A DNA stretch of 64,000 bases from Gracilaria gracilis (GCA_030374805.1 JARGSG010000222.1:124001-188000), one strand, 5' to 3'. Numbered from the stretch's first letter, positions 19,965-33,128 are shown. Program-made: numbers and translations. Notes: generated by a model from the letters alone, not told the origin.

Positions 19965-20816
19965 TGTAGAGCAACGCCTTTGGCGGGAAAAGCGCAGGCT
20001 CACGAAGACGTTCGGAATCTTTCCCTCGACAGAGCAGCAGAGCGAACGGAGCACTCCGTAAATGAAACAGCTAAGCCGGGTGTAAATCCGAGGTCAAACC
20101 ACCACGACAAGCGTCGGAGCGTTAGGCTGATTAGTGGTCGGTAGAGATCCACGTGTTAACACGGTCACGAGATGAGTTCTCGAAAGAGAGTAGCACGGCA
20201 ACGGCAAGGTGTCGGAAACGGGCCACTGAGAACAGGGCAAAAAGGCAAACCAAAAAAGGGGAGAAAGCAAACCACCAGAGTGGGGAAGAGAGAGAGAGAA
20301 TAAAGCAAACCCAATACAGGGGCGAGTATACGACAATGGATCGGAACGAGACACACAAATCGTGGTTATACTCTGTGCGCCACAAGGGTGGGTAACTATA
20401 CGTGAACAACGCAGTCGTCCCTCCACTTGGAGGTAAACAATCCGCGAAGGCGTGATAGTTCGAGCCAGAAGCATTTGCTTGGCAAGGGGCAGTTTACTTG
20501 GGGGAGCAGTGCTTAACTCTCTAAGTACTGAGCTCGGCGCACCACTGACAGTGGGGGCGCCAGGCAAAATATTCTATAAAATATCTAAGTAAATACAGCA
20601 ATGCTGGGTGCACTGCCTCCGGCCTATCCGTGCTACACGTGTGCTATTCACACCCGCTAGGCGGCGCCTCGAGCCATGCAATTCACGTGTCCATGTGTGG
20701 AAATTACCTCAGCGAGGCGAAACGCTAGTGGCGGTGTAGCTCATATATATCTACTAACGCATGATGCGGAAATTAACTAAGTACCTCAAATCGCCTCCAA
20801 GGAGTGGTGTCCTTCA
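19965..20816 (-). repeat. Gypsy 3' LTR
   Basis: 852 bp, TGTAGAGC...CCTTCA on the + strand; the copy at 29581-30432 is its partner. A terminal T-to-A class variation (TGTAG against TGTGG) and scattered changes show some age. Confidence 0.93.
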
Positions 20817-20832
20817 TATCGTCCTCCTTGAG
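20817..20832 (-). other. candidate polypurine tract
   Basis: On the - strand CTCAAGGAGGACGATA abuts the 3' LTR. The purine stretch AAGGAGGA is where plus-strand synthesis would be primed. Confidence 0.55.
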
Positions 20833-22060
20833 AGTGAGCCACGCCGTCGCGATGGCGGGTCGAACTCCCAACGATGGGTACAAAAGCACATCCCCGAAGT
20901 CTTCGGATTCCATCTCGCCTCGCGAAGATCAAATCACTACCACTCCAAAGTGCAAACCTCGCTCCAGCGACGATCAACCCTGTTCGCAACAGTCTTCAAT
21001 TCGCTCTCGTGGTCCGGTCCCTGTTTCCAGGTCCATGAAACACAGTGTGGGATAATGGATTCGAGTCTGGGACGCTTCACAGAGGTGGCTCTCAAATTTC
21101 CTCCAGTATCCCTTGACATGAGGTCTTGCGACACCCAGCCAAGTATACGAATCATTTACATCACGCCGATACGCGGTACATAGCCCTGAAAAGGTGCGCA
21201 GCTCGTTTAGAGATCGAAGTCTTCACGCTTGAAGCACTTTCTTCCACTCTGCAGCACAAAATCGGGGTGGGGTAAAGTCCCGAATTTTGAAAGTCGGATA
21301 TCGTTCGAACCAGCACAGCTGTGAAGAAACCTGATACAGTGCAGAACTTCTGAAACCCAGAGCTTTCATTTAAGACCAAGATTGTTGGGATTGAACACCA
21401 TTGAATGAGAAAACGCGGTCCATTTCAGTTCACCAAAATGCAGTCTAAAAATAGAACCCCGAACTGAAATGGCGCCATAACTCCGAAGTTCTTCAAGATA
21501 ATTGAGTTCTATCTTCACCAAAGAGTTTATGAACGTCCAGAATACACTGGTGCTGGCCCGTTAAGGAAACGGATGGAAAACCACCGAGTTACGGGTATTG
21601 CGCAGAAGGCCTCCAGAAAATACTGTAGCAGCAAGATACCCGAGATCGGGAATCGAGAACCATTACCAGAAACGACTGGGCATCGATACAAACGCATTAT
21701 GCGGATACTGTGAAGACCGCAAGAGCGTGTAAACAGTAAAGTACTTCGCGGGAGGCGGTGTCGAACATGGTTGAACATCGGCAACTGAACATTTCCGCCT
21801 GGGGCGTGTACAAGGCAAACGGTATTCTCACCGGTAAATCAACGTGATGCGCCCGGAAACAGCGCACCCTTCTGAAGGGAAAACCCATTCACACGTGGTC
21901 ATGATGAGAACAGTGAACCAGCGAGCTGGGAGGGAACCCCTCAGGATAATTAATCCGAAAACAAAACTTGGGCGACCGAATACGGCACAAGTCGGACTCC
22001 GATCACAAAAACAAATCTCCACTTCATCTTCATCCACTTCTGAACTTCCTTCTCGTTGCG
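20833..22060. other. non-coding 3' region of the Gypsy element
   Basis: 1.2 kb between the pol stop and the polypurine tract. Small open frames on both strands lack any features. No extra gene (such as an envelope-like one) is visible. Confidence 0.6.
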
Positions 22061-25000
22061 CTAGCTGCTTCCCCTTCGGGGCGTGTTATCCCACTTGGGC
22101 ATTGACGGGAGACCCGTGAGAGTACGTCTATGGTACTGCATCACTTTCGATCGTGGGAGATGCTTGATTGGCTCATCCGAGTCAGCCTCGGGTCCGTAGC
22201 AGTACGAACGTACGATATACTGTATGTACCCCAACGGGTGGTATGAGTGTTCCACTATGTGGTCGACTACGAACTCCTGTCGGAAGACTTCCCGGCCTTG
22301 CCGTGTGATTACGACATCCTGCTTCGGAGAGCTCTCCGGTGGCTTCACCGTGTGTGGCACTGCGTCGGTGTTCCGGTTAGACCGTGTTGTGTCCAACAAG
22401 GTTGGTGGCACTGCTCCTTCGCGGTGTGGTCCCCCACTTGGGTTGATTGTCACGCGTCTCGCGGTATCGGTGTTCCCGATGCCTTGGTTTGGTAGAGTTC
22501 TTTCTCCCGCGGGAGTCGCAAGTGGGCGTACCGCAAGTTTGCGTGGTAGCGACCATTTTGACGGAGTTGTGCGTGGCGTCGAACGCGCTGGCGTCAACGG
22601 TAACCCTGATTGAACCGGCCTCGCCGTGGTGGCACGTGACGTTGTCAACGGGTGGCCGTCATTGGTCTGCGCCGTGGCGTGTTCCGCCTCCGTATGCACG
22701 GGAGGGGTCAGCTCAGTTTGTCGACGTGGTTCGCTCGCTGAGCTGATCTCCCTTACAGGTGTAGTCCGTGTGCTACGGTTGGCACCTCTCTGCTGGGCAT
22801 TTAGCGACGTGTCTACGGTGTGGCCCGCCTCAGGCGTGTTGGGCGACTTAGTCTCCGACGACTCTTCTCCGTCTTGGACGTGCGAGCTCAACGGCGCCTT
22901 AGGCGGTATTTCCACTCCGATCTGCGACGTAGTCACTCCAGTCGCGCTATGCGGCGTAGGCAACGGCTTTGCCGGTAACGATTGAGTCTTCTCGGTTCTG
23001 TCCCGCACGGCGGTAGTGTCTGGTGACGATTCCGCTTCTGCGATGATGCGCGGCGACCTTGACGAGACGCCGGGCTCCCGAGAGGGCTTTTGATTGCGCA
23101 TTGGCGGTGTCACTCTTCCGTCCACACGGTGTTCCTCACGCGATAGCGCGGAAGCATGACGATTAACGAGTCCCTCCCCCTCCTTAGATGGAGCGACATG
23201 GGGAGTAAGTGTCAACGCGCCAAGGCGGCGAATAATTACGCCAGGCGGCGGGGCTTCAGACAGCGAAGCACCAGGGCGCGTAGAGTCCGATAACATCGGC
23301 AAATCCGAGAGTCCCCTACTTGGGTGTGGTACCTCCCTAGGGCGGTCGATCGGGGGTGGGTCCGGTGTGTCCGTAGTGTTCGTTTTCGCTTCTGCGGTAG
23401 AATGTTTATTTGATGGGTCGTTTCCCGCAGGCGGGGGTACAAAAACCACGCGATCGCGGGAAATGAGTTCGTGTTGCTGACCCATCTCCACTACGACAGT
23501 GTCGGATTCCACTGCAATTGTCTTGAAGGGACCGTCGGCGACGGGTGAGAGCTTGTGGCCTTTCTCCTTGCCTGGGTTCCAATACTCCTTACGGATGAGC
23601 ACATAGTCCCCTTCTTTAAGGGCGGGTGGTCTTCGAGGGGCTCGCTGATCGAAATCACGCTTATATGCGGCTTGTGACCGGGCCATTGACCGTTGTGCTG
23701 CAAGGACCAGCTTGGTAAGCCATGTCTTCCAGGTTTCCCTGTATCCCTTCGTCGAAGGAAATTGATCCAGCGTTGGCTGTGCTTCGAGCGTCACGGGCGG
23801 CGGGGTGCGAGACAGAACCAATTCAAATGGAGTCAATCCCGTAGTACGGTGTACCTGAGTGTTGTATGCGAATGTCAGCGCATCGGTGAACAGGTCCCAC
23901 GTGGTGGGGTGATCAGCTACGTATGAACGGAGTGCTGCTAGCAGCGTCCGGTTAAACCGTTCAGCCTGCCCATTACACTGGGGGTGGTAGGTTGTCGTGA
24001 AGAGATTCTTGACATCCAGAATCCTGCATACATCCCCGAAGAACCGGGAGCCAAACTGTTTCCCGTTGTCGGAGAGTGGATTCACTGGTGGACCGTAGAC
24101 GAATGCTTATTGGGTGACGAATGCTTGCGCAACCGCCAGTGACGTGATTCTCCGTAAGAGTACGGTACGAACGAGCTTCGAGAAACAATCCGTGATCACG
24201 AGTAGAAATTTGTTACGCCGCTTAGTAGCGAGGAAGGGTCCCAAAATATCGATAGCTACGAATTCCAGGGGCACCCTTGCGGGGAAGAGCTTCAACTTCG
24301 TCGCATGGCGGCGAAGCTTGACGCGATTCCGAGCACACTCGGGGCAGAACCGCACAGTTGCGTAGCAATCCACAGCCATTGCTGGCCAGTAGAATTTTCT
24401 TCGCAATGTAAGGTACAGTCCCCGTCCTCCGACGTGGCCATTAAGTTTGGCATAGTGTGATAAGTGCAACACCCGAGATTGTAGGGCCTGTGGCACCACT
24501 ATTTGTGGGTTTCCAGTTACCGTTCGAACGAGGTATCCAATATCATTCACCCGAAAGGAGAGATCAGCTCCTCCATTGAGTTGCGCCCGAATCTTCGTGC
24601 AGTAGGGATCGCTGAATTGTTCCCTAACCATCTCCTCCGTCGTGACAGGTACGAAGTTCCCTGGTAGGGGGTTCGCATTTTCGCTGACAGCGAGTAAGTC
24701 ATCCAGTTCCTGGTCAAAATCCAGTTCGTCTGGCCATTCCTCTTCGGTATCATCCATTTCACCTGCGGTGTAGTCGTCAACTGCGAAGCAGGGTATTTTC
24801 TCGTCATCGACGGCTAACGCTTCCCCTGTGGTGGGTAGGCGAGAAAGAGCGTCGGCTTGTGTATTGTTGGCGCCCTTCTTGTAAGCGACGTCGAAGTCAA
24901 ACTCTGCAAGACGCAGTCTCCAAGGCACTAAGCGGCCTGAAGGCTCCGATATGGAGAGTAGCCATCCCAATGATGAGTGATCCGTGTAAACGGTGAAATG

Positions 25001-27334
25001 AGCACCCATGAGGTAGGGGCGTAGTGTGCATAACGCCCACACTACTGCAAGACATTCCTTCTCCGAGACGGAGTAATTCTTCTCATGCACGTTCAACGAA
25101 CGGTACCAGTACCCAATTGGCTTGCGTTCCCCCTCTGGGGTGGTTTGAAACAAGGCGCAGCCTACCTGGTAGTCACTAGAACCCGTGTCTACGGTATATG
25201 GAAGTCCCGGTTTCGGTAGGGACAATACTGGTGCCGTGGTTACAGCCTCTTTGAGAGAGTTAAAGGCTTCCGTCTGAGTAGACGTGAATGGGTCTAACTT
25301 AGGCGGTTGACCCTTCCGCTGAAGCGCGTTGAGAGGTGCCGCAATGTCCGCGAAGTTGGGAATAAACCGTCTATAGACGTTGACTAATCCTAGGAAGGAT
25401 CTCAGTTCAGTCTGGTTTGTCGGTTCCGTGGCCTGTTTCAGCGACTTCACACGAGCTCCCTCGATCATGACACGTCCTGGCCGAATTATGTGACCCAGAT
25501 ACTTGACAGTATCCATGAAGAATTCGCATTTCCTCAGCTTTAGTGTCACTCCGGCGTCCCGTAACGTGGCCATTATGTCTCTCACATGTGTGAGGTGATC
25601 ATCCAGATTATCTGAGAATACAATGACGTCGTCAAGGTAGACGAGACAAGTGCGCCACTTGAAGCCAGCCAGTAGGATATCGATAGCGCGCTGGAAAGTA
25701 GCGGGAGCATCGGTTAAACCAAAGAGCATCCGTTTAAAACGGTAGAGGCCAGAATGGCAGACAAACGCTGTCTTGCCCTGATCCTCGTTTCTCACTGGAA
25801 CCTGCCAGTATCCCCAGTTAGCATCCAAGGCCGTGAACACGGTAGCATTTCCGAGAGAATCGATGTATTCATCCATACGTGGAATAGGGTACACGTCCTT
25901 GACGGTAAGGGCGTTTAGACGACGATAGTCGATACAGAAGCGCCAGGAACCATACGGTTTCGGAGCCAGTACCACTGGTGATGCCCACGGCGAATGTGCC
26001 GGTTCTATAACTCCTGCACGGAGCATCTTGTCCACCCGAAATTGCTCTTCTTCTCTGGCCTTGGGCTCTGCCCTGTACGGATGTTAGGCTACTGGCCGAG
26101 AGTTCGGAAGGAGATCAATCCGGTGTTCCGTGGTACTTATCTCTCAGATAGAACCATCCCACATTGCGGTGAATTCACGAAGCATATCGCGAAGTCGTTT
26201 GCGGTGTGTTTCCGGAACATGTCCGAGGTCGAGTTCTTCCAATTACTTCACTGGGGCCATTTGGTCGTAACTCGTCGGAACGCGTGTCTTCTCTGTCTTA
26301 ACAGGTTGCTGACCCGAGAGACTCGGCGACGGAGACGAATGAGATTCAGACTCCTCCCCCTCCTTAGATTGAACGATTCCGAGCACATCGGCAGCAGTCA
26401 TCTTCGTCGGTACAAACGCAGTTGGATGCGGCATGACCGAGCCAATCACTTGGTTTTTCACCAGATACTGGGTTGTTTTGCCTAGATTGGCTATCAACAC
26501 GTAAAACGGATTATCCGGTTCCACCTGGACCACTCCATTAGCAATGGCAAGAGATTATTTATCATACAACGATGGCAATGGCTGGACGGTTCGTAAACCG
26601 TGTTGACGGGAATTCACCTGTACCCAGACTTGAGACTCTGGAGGCACGCGTGTCGCGGAGGCAACGCGAAGCTTCGTAGATTCCCGAGAACTCGGTGGTG
26701 CTTCCTGCGCCGCAGGTAGAGGCCCATGCTTCTTGGAGGCATGCCTCAAAGGACGACGAACAATCGGCACGAACGAACCATCTTCCATTTCAAAACGCCT
26801 CTGGCGGGGCCTAATGGCATCGACAAAGCGGTCGCAAAAGTCACAACCCAAAATGACTGGGGCGGCCAGGGACCGACAAACGACAAAGTCGAGCTTCACC
26901 ACGCATGAGCCCAAGCGGATTACCAACTTGATGTATCCTACCGTTGACAACGGGTTGTTATTCGCGTCAGCGACGTCAGGGATGTCGCCACGGCGAATGT
27001 GTGACCGCAAGGTGGGTGGCAATGCTGTCTCAACAATGAAGTTCGGACCTGCGCCTGTATCTAATACAGTGAGATAACGCACCATAAACTAGGGTGAAAG
27101 GCCAAGGTCGGCATAGACCTTGTAATTGCGCTTGGCCATCACCATAACTCTATCCGGGAACCGGTTATTTCTTACCCGTATCCACGGTCGACGAAGAACA
27201 CCAAGGTGTTCTGATTTCACGTCTTTGACGGCCTGTTTCCTCGAGAGGATTCGGACTTGGGAGCGTGGCAGGGACGCCTCCGGCGCCTTCAGTCTCAACC
27301 CTGAGGGCGCCTCTCCAAGAGAGGAGACTCCCAC
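22061..27334 (-). pseudogene. Gypsy protease-pol polyprotein with six in-frame stops
   Basis: One continuous reading frame holds all pol domains in chromovirus order. Protease: LTVLDTGAGPNFI. Reverse transcriptase: KPYGSWRFCIDYRRLNALT to the catalytic YLDDVIVF. RNase H: TGSSDYQVGCALF and FTVYTDHSSLGWL. Integrase: HHCC zinc finger (HYAKLNGHVGG ... CPECARN), then the DDE core (FVAIDILGPF, SDNGKQFGSRFF, CNGQAERFNRTL). A diverged chromodomain-like end follows (VVDHIVEHSYHPLGYIQYIV). Stops are TAG 27089, TAA 26555, TAA 26243, TGA 26144, TAA 26084 and TAA 24107 (lowest coordinate of each codon); no frameshift is needed. The frame differs from gag, so frameshifting at the gag-pol border would be needed. 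Confidence 0.92.
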
Positions 27335-27336
27335 AA

Positions 27337-29421
27337 TTAGTTTTTCTGAGCAGATTCCGCCTGAGGCGTGTGCTCAGTGTTCTGAACCATTGATGCCTGG
27401 GCACCAGCGGCAGAAGCGTCCGCAGTAGCGGTTGAATTTCCCTCGAGAGGGGTACGGGGGTGAGAGGTCACCATGTTCTGGGCAATCGGAGCCGCAATTG
27501 TGCGTGGAATATCCATCTTCGCGCAGATGTACGATGCCATCGGGACAGAAGCCTTCTCCTCAGGTGAGAGGGATTCGTAGTTGGCAATGACTTGTGGCCA
27601 TTCACGCATGGTTAAAACGCACTGCGGAGAAGTATGCCCTCGCGTATAGCAGAGGTGACAGATCAATCTAACAATGGCATTGACGTTCCGAGTATTCGAG
27701 AATCGCACCGCTGGGCGGGAAACTTGCCAGCCAGGCCGTGAAGCCCGGGTTCCACCGTTCTCATATGACAGTGGAGGCGGTCGAACTCGGTTCGAATCTG
27801 CATACAGCAGAGTATTGTCCGGAGCCGTTTGAAATGAAGCGTCTGTGGTTGAGGGAAGCTCCGTTGTGGGGATTGAAAGCACGTCGCTACGGGCGAAGTG
27901 CACCTGATCATACTCCTTATTGGACTGTTCCTCAGCCAGTATTGACGCAGACGGGGGTCCCGACTCCAACATCAACGCTTTAGCGGACTTTAACCGGGTA
28001 CCCGGGACTCGTGCGCGTAGCGCATCGCCTTCGGCGCGTGCATACTGCACCAGTTCCAAGTACGTAGTCTTACGGTTTTCTTCACGGCGACGGGCCACTA
28101 GGGTCCGTATAGCCGGGTCTAGTCCATCAACGAACATGGTACAACGCTCTTGAGCGGAATAAACATTGCCACAACGGTGGAAGGCCTTATTCAGGCGCAC
28201 CGAGTAATCGGTTTCCGTTTCGCCGGGGCGTTGTTTGGTGTCCCTCAGAGCGAGGATAGCCGACTGGATGGCGGTAACAGTGGCATAAGACCTCAGTAGA
28301 TACTGAACTGCTTCAGGCCAGCAAGTAACCCCTCCTTCAGAGGCGCGCGATGAACCTCTTACAGAGTTGTACTGATCTTCCGCAAGTACGCGTAGAAAAT
28401 AGGGCAGCGCGACAAACGCCTGTCCTTCATTCATCCCAAGGATGTCGGCTTCCGCTACAAAGCGTGATAGAAAATCCAACACCAAGATGGGATCATCGCC
28501 TGTAAACAGTTGACTAGGGAGCGACAGCTGCATCCGTTTGATACAGTCTTTAACCTTTCCCGTCCCACGGGGAGTTCTATCCAATGAGAAGTCCTCCAAA
28601 CCGTAATACCGGTATGAAAACAGCTTTTTGTAGAGCAGATTGGTAGGCTCCAACTCCTTTAATCCGGAGTGCTTCCTTCCCTTCGAGCGGGCGCGTATCA
28701 CACCTTGGGTGGCTGATGACCGCTCTGAGCGTGACGAACGCTCACGAGGGGCTTCTTCTACCGACGAGTCGGACGGATCAGACCCGGTTGACCGGCGAGA
28801 AGAAAGAGAAGATGCTGAAGAATCAGAGTCGTAGTTCTTCCGCTCTTTGCGTGCTTTGGATCCACTGACCTTCTTGTCACGGTGTGAAACAGCAACCGGC
28901 TCCGCCGTGCGATTGGCTCCAACCAGGACCGTTTGTTCCACCGTTTCTAGACGGGCGCGGAGGCGAGTAAACTTCTAAGCCACGTCCTCCACGAAATTAG
29001 CGGGTCCTCCGAAAGCTTCCAAGAGGGAGTTGACATCACCATGCAATACGCCGAGATCCTCAGAAAAGTCCTGGGAAGCAGTGTCCTCCACCTTCTTTCG
29101 AAGTAGCGACAACTTCTTAGCAAGGGTATCATGGGCAGCCTGCGTGAAGCGGAGCTGCTCTTCCACAGTTAAGTGGGGGGTGTCATTGACAGTAGCCCTC
29201 AGAGGTGCCTCAGGGGCGGGAACAGCAATGGCAGGAGCCCGTTCATCACCTCGATGAGGGTTGATCAACGACGTGGGCGGAAGTCGAGTGGTCGTCGGCA
29301 CAGCTTCAGTAGCCGGCATCCCTTCGGTCCGGGACCGTGAACGGGTGGGGATCCGTGACGGAAGTGGGGGATCCGATCTTCCAGTCTGACTGCGTGTCTT
29401 CGGACAATCTGACAGAGTCAT
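27337..29421 (-). pseudogene. Gypsy gag with one in-frame stop
   Basis: A 694-codon frame interrupted by TAG at 28975-28977 (FVEDVA-stop-KFTRLRARL). After a disordered, charged N-terminus and a coiled-coil-like stretch (HDTLAKKLSLLRKKVEDTA), the retrotransposon capsid region includes GDDPILVLDFLSRFVAEAD and RPGETETDYSVRLNKAFHRC. A CCHC zinc knuckle, CHLCYTRGHTSPQC, lies near the C-terminus. The product would form the particle that packages element RNA. The start is taken at 29421 (MTLSDCPKTRSQ), 160 bp after the LTR. Confidence 0.85.
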
Positions 29422-29560
29422 GACAAGAACAACCGTACAAAGGGATAATCGACAGCCAATTGGCTGGGACTTCCAATGAACTTCTAAATGGAGACAAGGG
29501 CAAAAGAACTAACCTCGCCACGAGTGGATTCACGAGTGAATCTTCCGACAAAACTACTCG

Positions 29561-29578
29561 TTCTAAGTCGGGAGACCA
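29561..29578 (-). other. candidate tRNA primer-binding site
   Basis: On the - strand, two bases after the 5' LTR, TGGTCTCCCGACTTAGAA begins with TGG, the complement of a tRNA CCA end. I could not match it to a specific tRNA by eye. Confidence 0.5.
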
Positions 29579-29580
29579 CT

Positions 29581-30432
29581 TGTGGAGCGACGCCTTTGGC
29601 GGGAAAAGCGCAGGCTCACGAAGACGTGCGAAATCTTCTCCTCGACAGGGCAGCACAGCGAACGGAGCACTCCGTAAATGACGCAGCTAAGCCGGGTGTA
29701 AATCCGAGGTCAAACTACTACGACAAGCGTCGGAGCGTTAGGCTGATTAGTAGTCGGTAGAGATCCACATGTTAACACGGTCACGAGATGAGTTCTCGAA
29801 AGAGAGTAGCACGGCAACGACAAGGTGTCGGAAACGGGCCACTGAGAACAGGGCAAAAAGGCAAACCCAAAAAGGGGAGAAAGCAAACCACCAGAGTGGG
29901 GAAGAGAGAGAGAGAATAAAGCAAACCCGATACAGGGGCGAGTATACGACAATAGTTCGGAACGAGACACACAAATCGTGGTTATACTCTGAGCGCCGCA
30001 GGGGTGGGTAACTATACGTGAACAACGCAGTCGTCCCTCCACTTGGAGGTGAACAATCCGCGAAGGCGTGATAGTTAGAGCCAGAAGCCCTTGCTTGGCA
30101 AGGAGCAGTTTACTTGGGGGAGCAGTGCTCAACTCTCTAAGTACTGAGCTCGGCGCACCACCGACAGTGGGTGCGCCGGGCAAAATAATCTATAAAATAT
30201 CTAAGTAAATACAGCAATGCTGGGTGCACTGCCTCCGGCATATCCGTGCTACACGTGTGCTATTCACACCCGCTAGGCGGCGCCTCGAGCCGTGCAATTC
30301 TCGTGTCCATGTGTGGAAATTACCTCAGTGAGGCGAAACGCTAGTGGCGGTGTAGCTCATATATATCTACTAACGCATGATGCGGAAATTAACTAAGTAC
30401 CTCAAATCGCCTCCAAGGAGTGTTGTTTTTCA
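29581..30432 (-). repeat. Gypsy 5' LTR
   Basis: 852 bp, TGTGGAGCGA...TTTTTCA on the + strand, followed by the ATTCG duplication. It carries promoter functions for the - strand element; no TATA was assigned with confidence. Confidence 0.93.
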
Positions 30433-30437
30433 ATTCG

Positions 30438-31541
30438 TTTCGAAGACAGCTATAAGGCTGTCAATGGAGTTATCTCAGAATTGCTCGATAGCGTTTATAA
30501 GTCTATGGCGGCGAGACTCGATATTCCTGGTGCTTGCTTGGACGATACGCGTGAGACAAAAGTGATAAACTCTCAAAATGGGAACGATGAAGATGAATGT
30601 TACGGTCTTGCACGAGATAAATCTCGTACATGAGTTTATCTGGACGGAGAGGTGGAAGATTTATTACTTCTTGTGTCCAACTTCACCCGTATTGGAGGCT
30701 TTACGTACAAACTACACTACTGCAGACTTGCTCAACGGAAATCGAAGGTTCCAAGAGTTTTGTGAAGGCCCGTTTCCGATGTGCAGGGCACATTTTGTTC
30801 TCCTGTTCATCGAAGATAATGGCAGTTCTTCCAAGTATTACCTCCAATTGGACCATTAATGCTGATCTCAATCATTCTCACGACTCGAAAACCTTCTCGG
30901 AACGTGAGGTGTTGGAACGGTATAATGCGCTTAAAAGAAACATGTCAGAGCGCATGAGGGAGTGGAAAGCATCTCATCCAGATACGCCGATGAAGTTTTG
31001 GGAATCATTGAAGAGAAAGTGTGTACCTGACAAGACGGGAACGCCAAAGGTTCTTGGTTGTGGCCCGAGCTATACAATATTTGAGGACGGAGTTCGTGTT
31101 CAATTTCAAACAGATTGGGGATCGGCTGGGCTCCTTCATACTCCTTTCTTGACATCTTCAGGAGGTCGACAGGGAGTGAGGACTCCTCCATTGCCACATG
31201 GACCCGTCGCAGATCCTTCTGATGCTCGCGGAATTGCAGCTCCAGTGGGAACTCGCGGTGTTCTGCATGTGGCGGGCGAAAGTGACGTCGATGTTATTAG
31301 CGCATCGAAGGAAGCCTATGAAAGTGTGGAAGAGGGTTACGTTGGGAGTGACGTAACAATTACTCACGAGAATTCTACCTACATAGAAGCTGTTGAGAGG
31401 GTTATAAATAAAGAGAGCTACGTCATGGGTGACGTAAAGATCGGAAGTGACGCCGTTTCCGGCGTAGAAACTGGCACGGGTGACGGGGAGGCTAGAACGA
31501 ACACCACCTCTGACGTGAAGGATGGCCCCTGCACCAAATAG
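30438..31541 (+). pseudogene. MULE internal coding remnant, unknown
   Basis: MULE body immediately right of the Gypsy insertion. One frame reads plausibly from the insertion point (DSYKAVNGVISELLDSVYKS). Another, open over 30630-31541, has NALKRNMSERMREWKASHPD and an acidic tail with repeated GSDV/MGDV motifs. Frames switch and stops intervene, so it is decayed. It may be an N-terminal part of the transposase or a separate accessory protein. No family recognised. Confidence 0.4.
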
Positions 31542-31985
31542 CAAGGAAATGTTATAAAGAACTTTTTATTTGACAAGGCGTTCTCGGTTAAAGGAGAGCA
31601 ACCGATCACTTCCGCGGGACCCGACCTGCAGTTTAATCAGGTAGAGAAGAAAAGCTTCGCGGGTGCTTTACCTACCGAGGATAACGTCCCTATGCAGGCC
31701 AGTGAATCTGATGGAGAAAAAGATTGCGTCGAGGAAACTGACACAGGCTCAGAGTAAATAGAACAGTTTTGGTTCTTGGATGACAGCGAGAACGTCCCTC
31801 TCAAGCTGCTTCGACCTCACGGGGAGAATCGAGAGCAGGAAACGACCGACGGTGAATCGCCGGCAAACAGTTCTGTTGTTCACAAGTCATAGAAATAATC
31901 GAAGACAGGCAGTGTCGCAGACTCGAACGACAGCCTTGAGGTTGATGAGGCCTTCAAAGCCGCTGTCATAGCGTTTTTCGAAAGT
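31542..31985. other. MULE internal sequence, no intact frame
   Basis: Acidic, serine-rich fragments in changing frames link the previous remnant to the transposase; nothing recognisable. Confidence 0.4.
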
Positions 31986-33097
31986 TTGGAGGTGAATGCG
32001 CCTGGCAGGCACGTTATGAAAGAGGTGCGATATATGGCAGAGTGTCTTGCGTCACAACTGTGGTGTAGAACGTCTATTTTTATCGTCGAGAAGGAGAGAG
32101 AAACGGATGGTGATATATCGCAGGACCTTCGCGTTCTGAAGAAATGTATCATGAAATGCAAATGGCATGGCGGACAAAAGAAGAGGGAGGTTTGTAGCTT
32201 TTCTTTGACCGTGAAAACAATGCTCTCAGGAAACGATGCGAAGGCGAGGTTCTATTTGGCTGACTTTCGTGACGCCAACCATTCTCATCCGCCCGAGACG
32301 TGCAAGCTTGGAGTTCGCCATTTGCCATTGAAAATGCGAAGTGAAGCTAATCATTTTAAAAACAACTTGAGCCTATCTCTTGGAGATACAATTGCTGTAT
32401 TGGAAGACAAGTATCATATAGCAATCAACCCAAAGTCAGTGAGGCAGATGCTTGGTTATGACAGGTCAGTAACGCATCCGAAGGAATTGGAGTGCACAAA
32501 GCTTTTAGAGCACCTTAAAACTCTGAATGAAGAGAATCCCGCTAATCAGTTCTCTTTTACATGTGACCTTCAAGGTCATCTGACTTCTGTGTTTTGGGCA
32601 TTCAGAGAGTGGATTGAGGACTACAAGATGTACGGAGTCCTAACTGGGTTTTTAATTGATTGCAAGGCTCTAGCAAATCGTTACGGTCTCCCTCTGCTCA
32701 CCATCAACGGAAGAGCAAATGATGGCCGCAATATCACATTCTTTATGGGTCTGATGAGCCGTGAGACTGAAGCTGACTTCGTGGATGCCCTCAACCATTT
32801 CAAATCGATGATACCCATGTCTCCAGCGCTCATACCCATGGACCAAAGCATATCATGCATAGCCGCAACGGAAAAGGTGTTCCAAGAGTCATTCATAGTT
32901 CTGGATGAATGGCATTTAAACCAGAACCAAATCAAGAATGTCACTGCTTGGTGTGCGAAAATTGTGCGGGTTCAGTGGTATGATGGCATGTCGAGAGACC
33001 TCTTTAATATACGAAGAGCTCGGACAGTTTCTATCTTTGTAGAACGCCGAAATAGCTTCAAACATAGATACTTTCATGGCTTTACAGAAGACATACC
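31986..33097 (+). pseudogene. MULE transposase, N-terminal part (split by the 18.8-kb insertion)
   Basis: The first half of a Mutator/FAR1-type transposase. A WRKY/GCM1-like zinc finger opens it (CIMKCKWHGGQKKREVCSF ... FRDANHSHPPE). The MULE RNase H-fold core follows: CDLQGHLTSVFWAFREW with the first Asp, GRANDGRNITFFMGLM, then IPMDQSISCIAATEKVF with the second Asp, and DEWHLNQNQIKN. Near 33030-33070 the frame must shift by one for the sequence to run on into the second half at 51889. The insertion point is at 33098-33100 (GGT). The third catalytic residue should lie in the second half. Confidence 0.85.
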
Positions 33098-33100
33098 GGT
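33098..33100. repeat. GGT target-site duplication of the 18.8-kb element, left
   Basis: GGT precedes the left terminal repeat and recurs at 51886-51888 after the right one. Because GGTATCG occurs on both sides, a longer duplication cannot be fully excluded, but only the 3-bp reading makes the terminal repeats symmetrical. Confidence 0.75.
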
Positions 33101-33128
33101 ATCGTCGATGTTATCGGAATGCTAGTTT
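33101..33128 (+). repeat. left 28-bp terminal inverted repeat
   Basis: Starts ATCGTCGATG and ends GCTAGTTT. It differs from the complement of 51858-51885 at two positions (A/G and A/C). Confidence 0.9.

Larger units (their letters stand above)
19965..30432 (-). mobile_element. complete Ty3/Gypsy chromovirus retrotransposon
   Basis: 10,468 bp, transcribed on the - strand. LTRs of exactly 852 bp (5' LTR 29581-30432, 3' LTR 19965-20816) are a few percent diverged. The target duplication is ATTCG. Candidate primer-binding site and polypurine tract sit at the proper LTR edges. Gag (27337-29421) is followed by one long protease-RT-RNase H-integrase-chromodomain frame (22061-27334). Gag has one nonsense codon and pol six, so this copy cannot move by itself. 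About 1.24 kb between pol and the 3' LTR is non-coding. Confidence 0.95.

Noticed and set aside
21300-24540. tRNA genes suggested by GTTCGAA-like words
   Set aside because: No cloverleaf arms or CCA-end context around them, and they lie in the Gypsy element.
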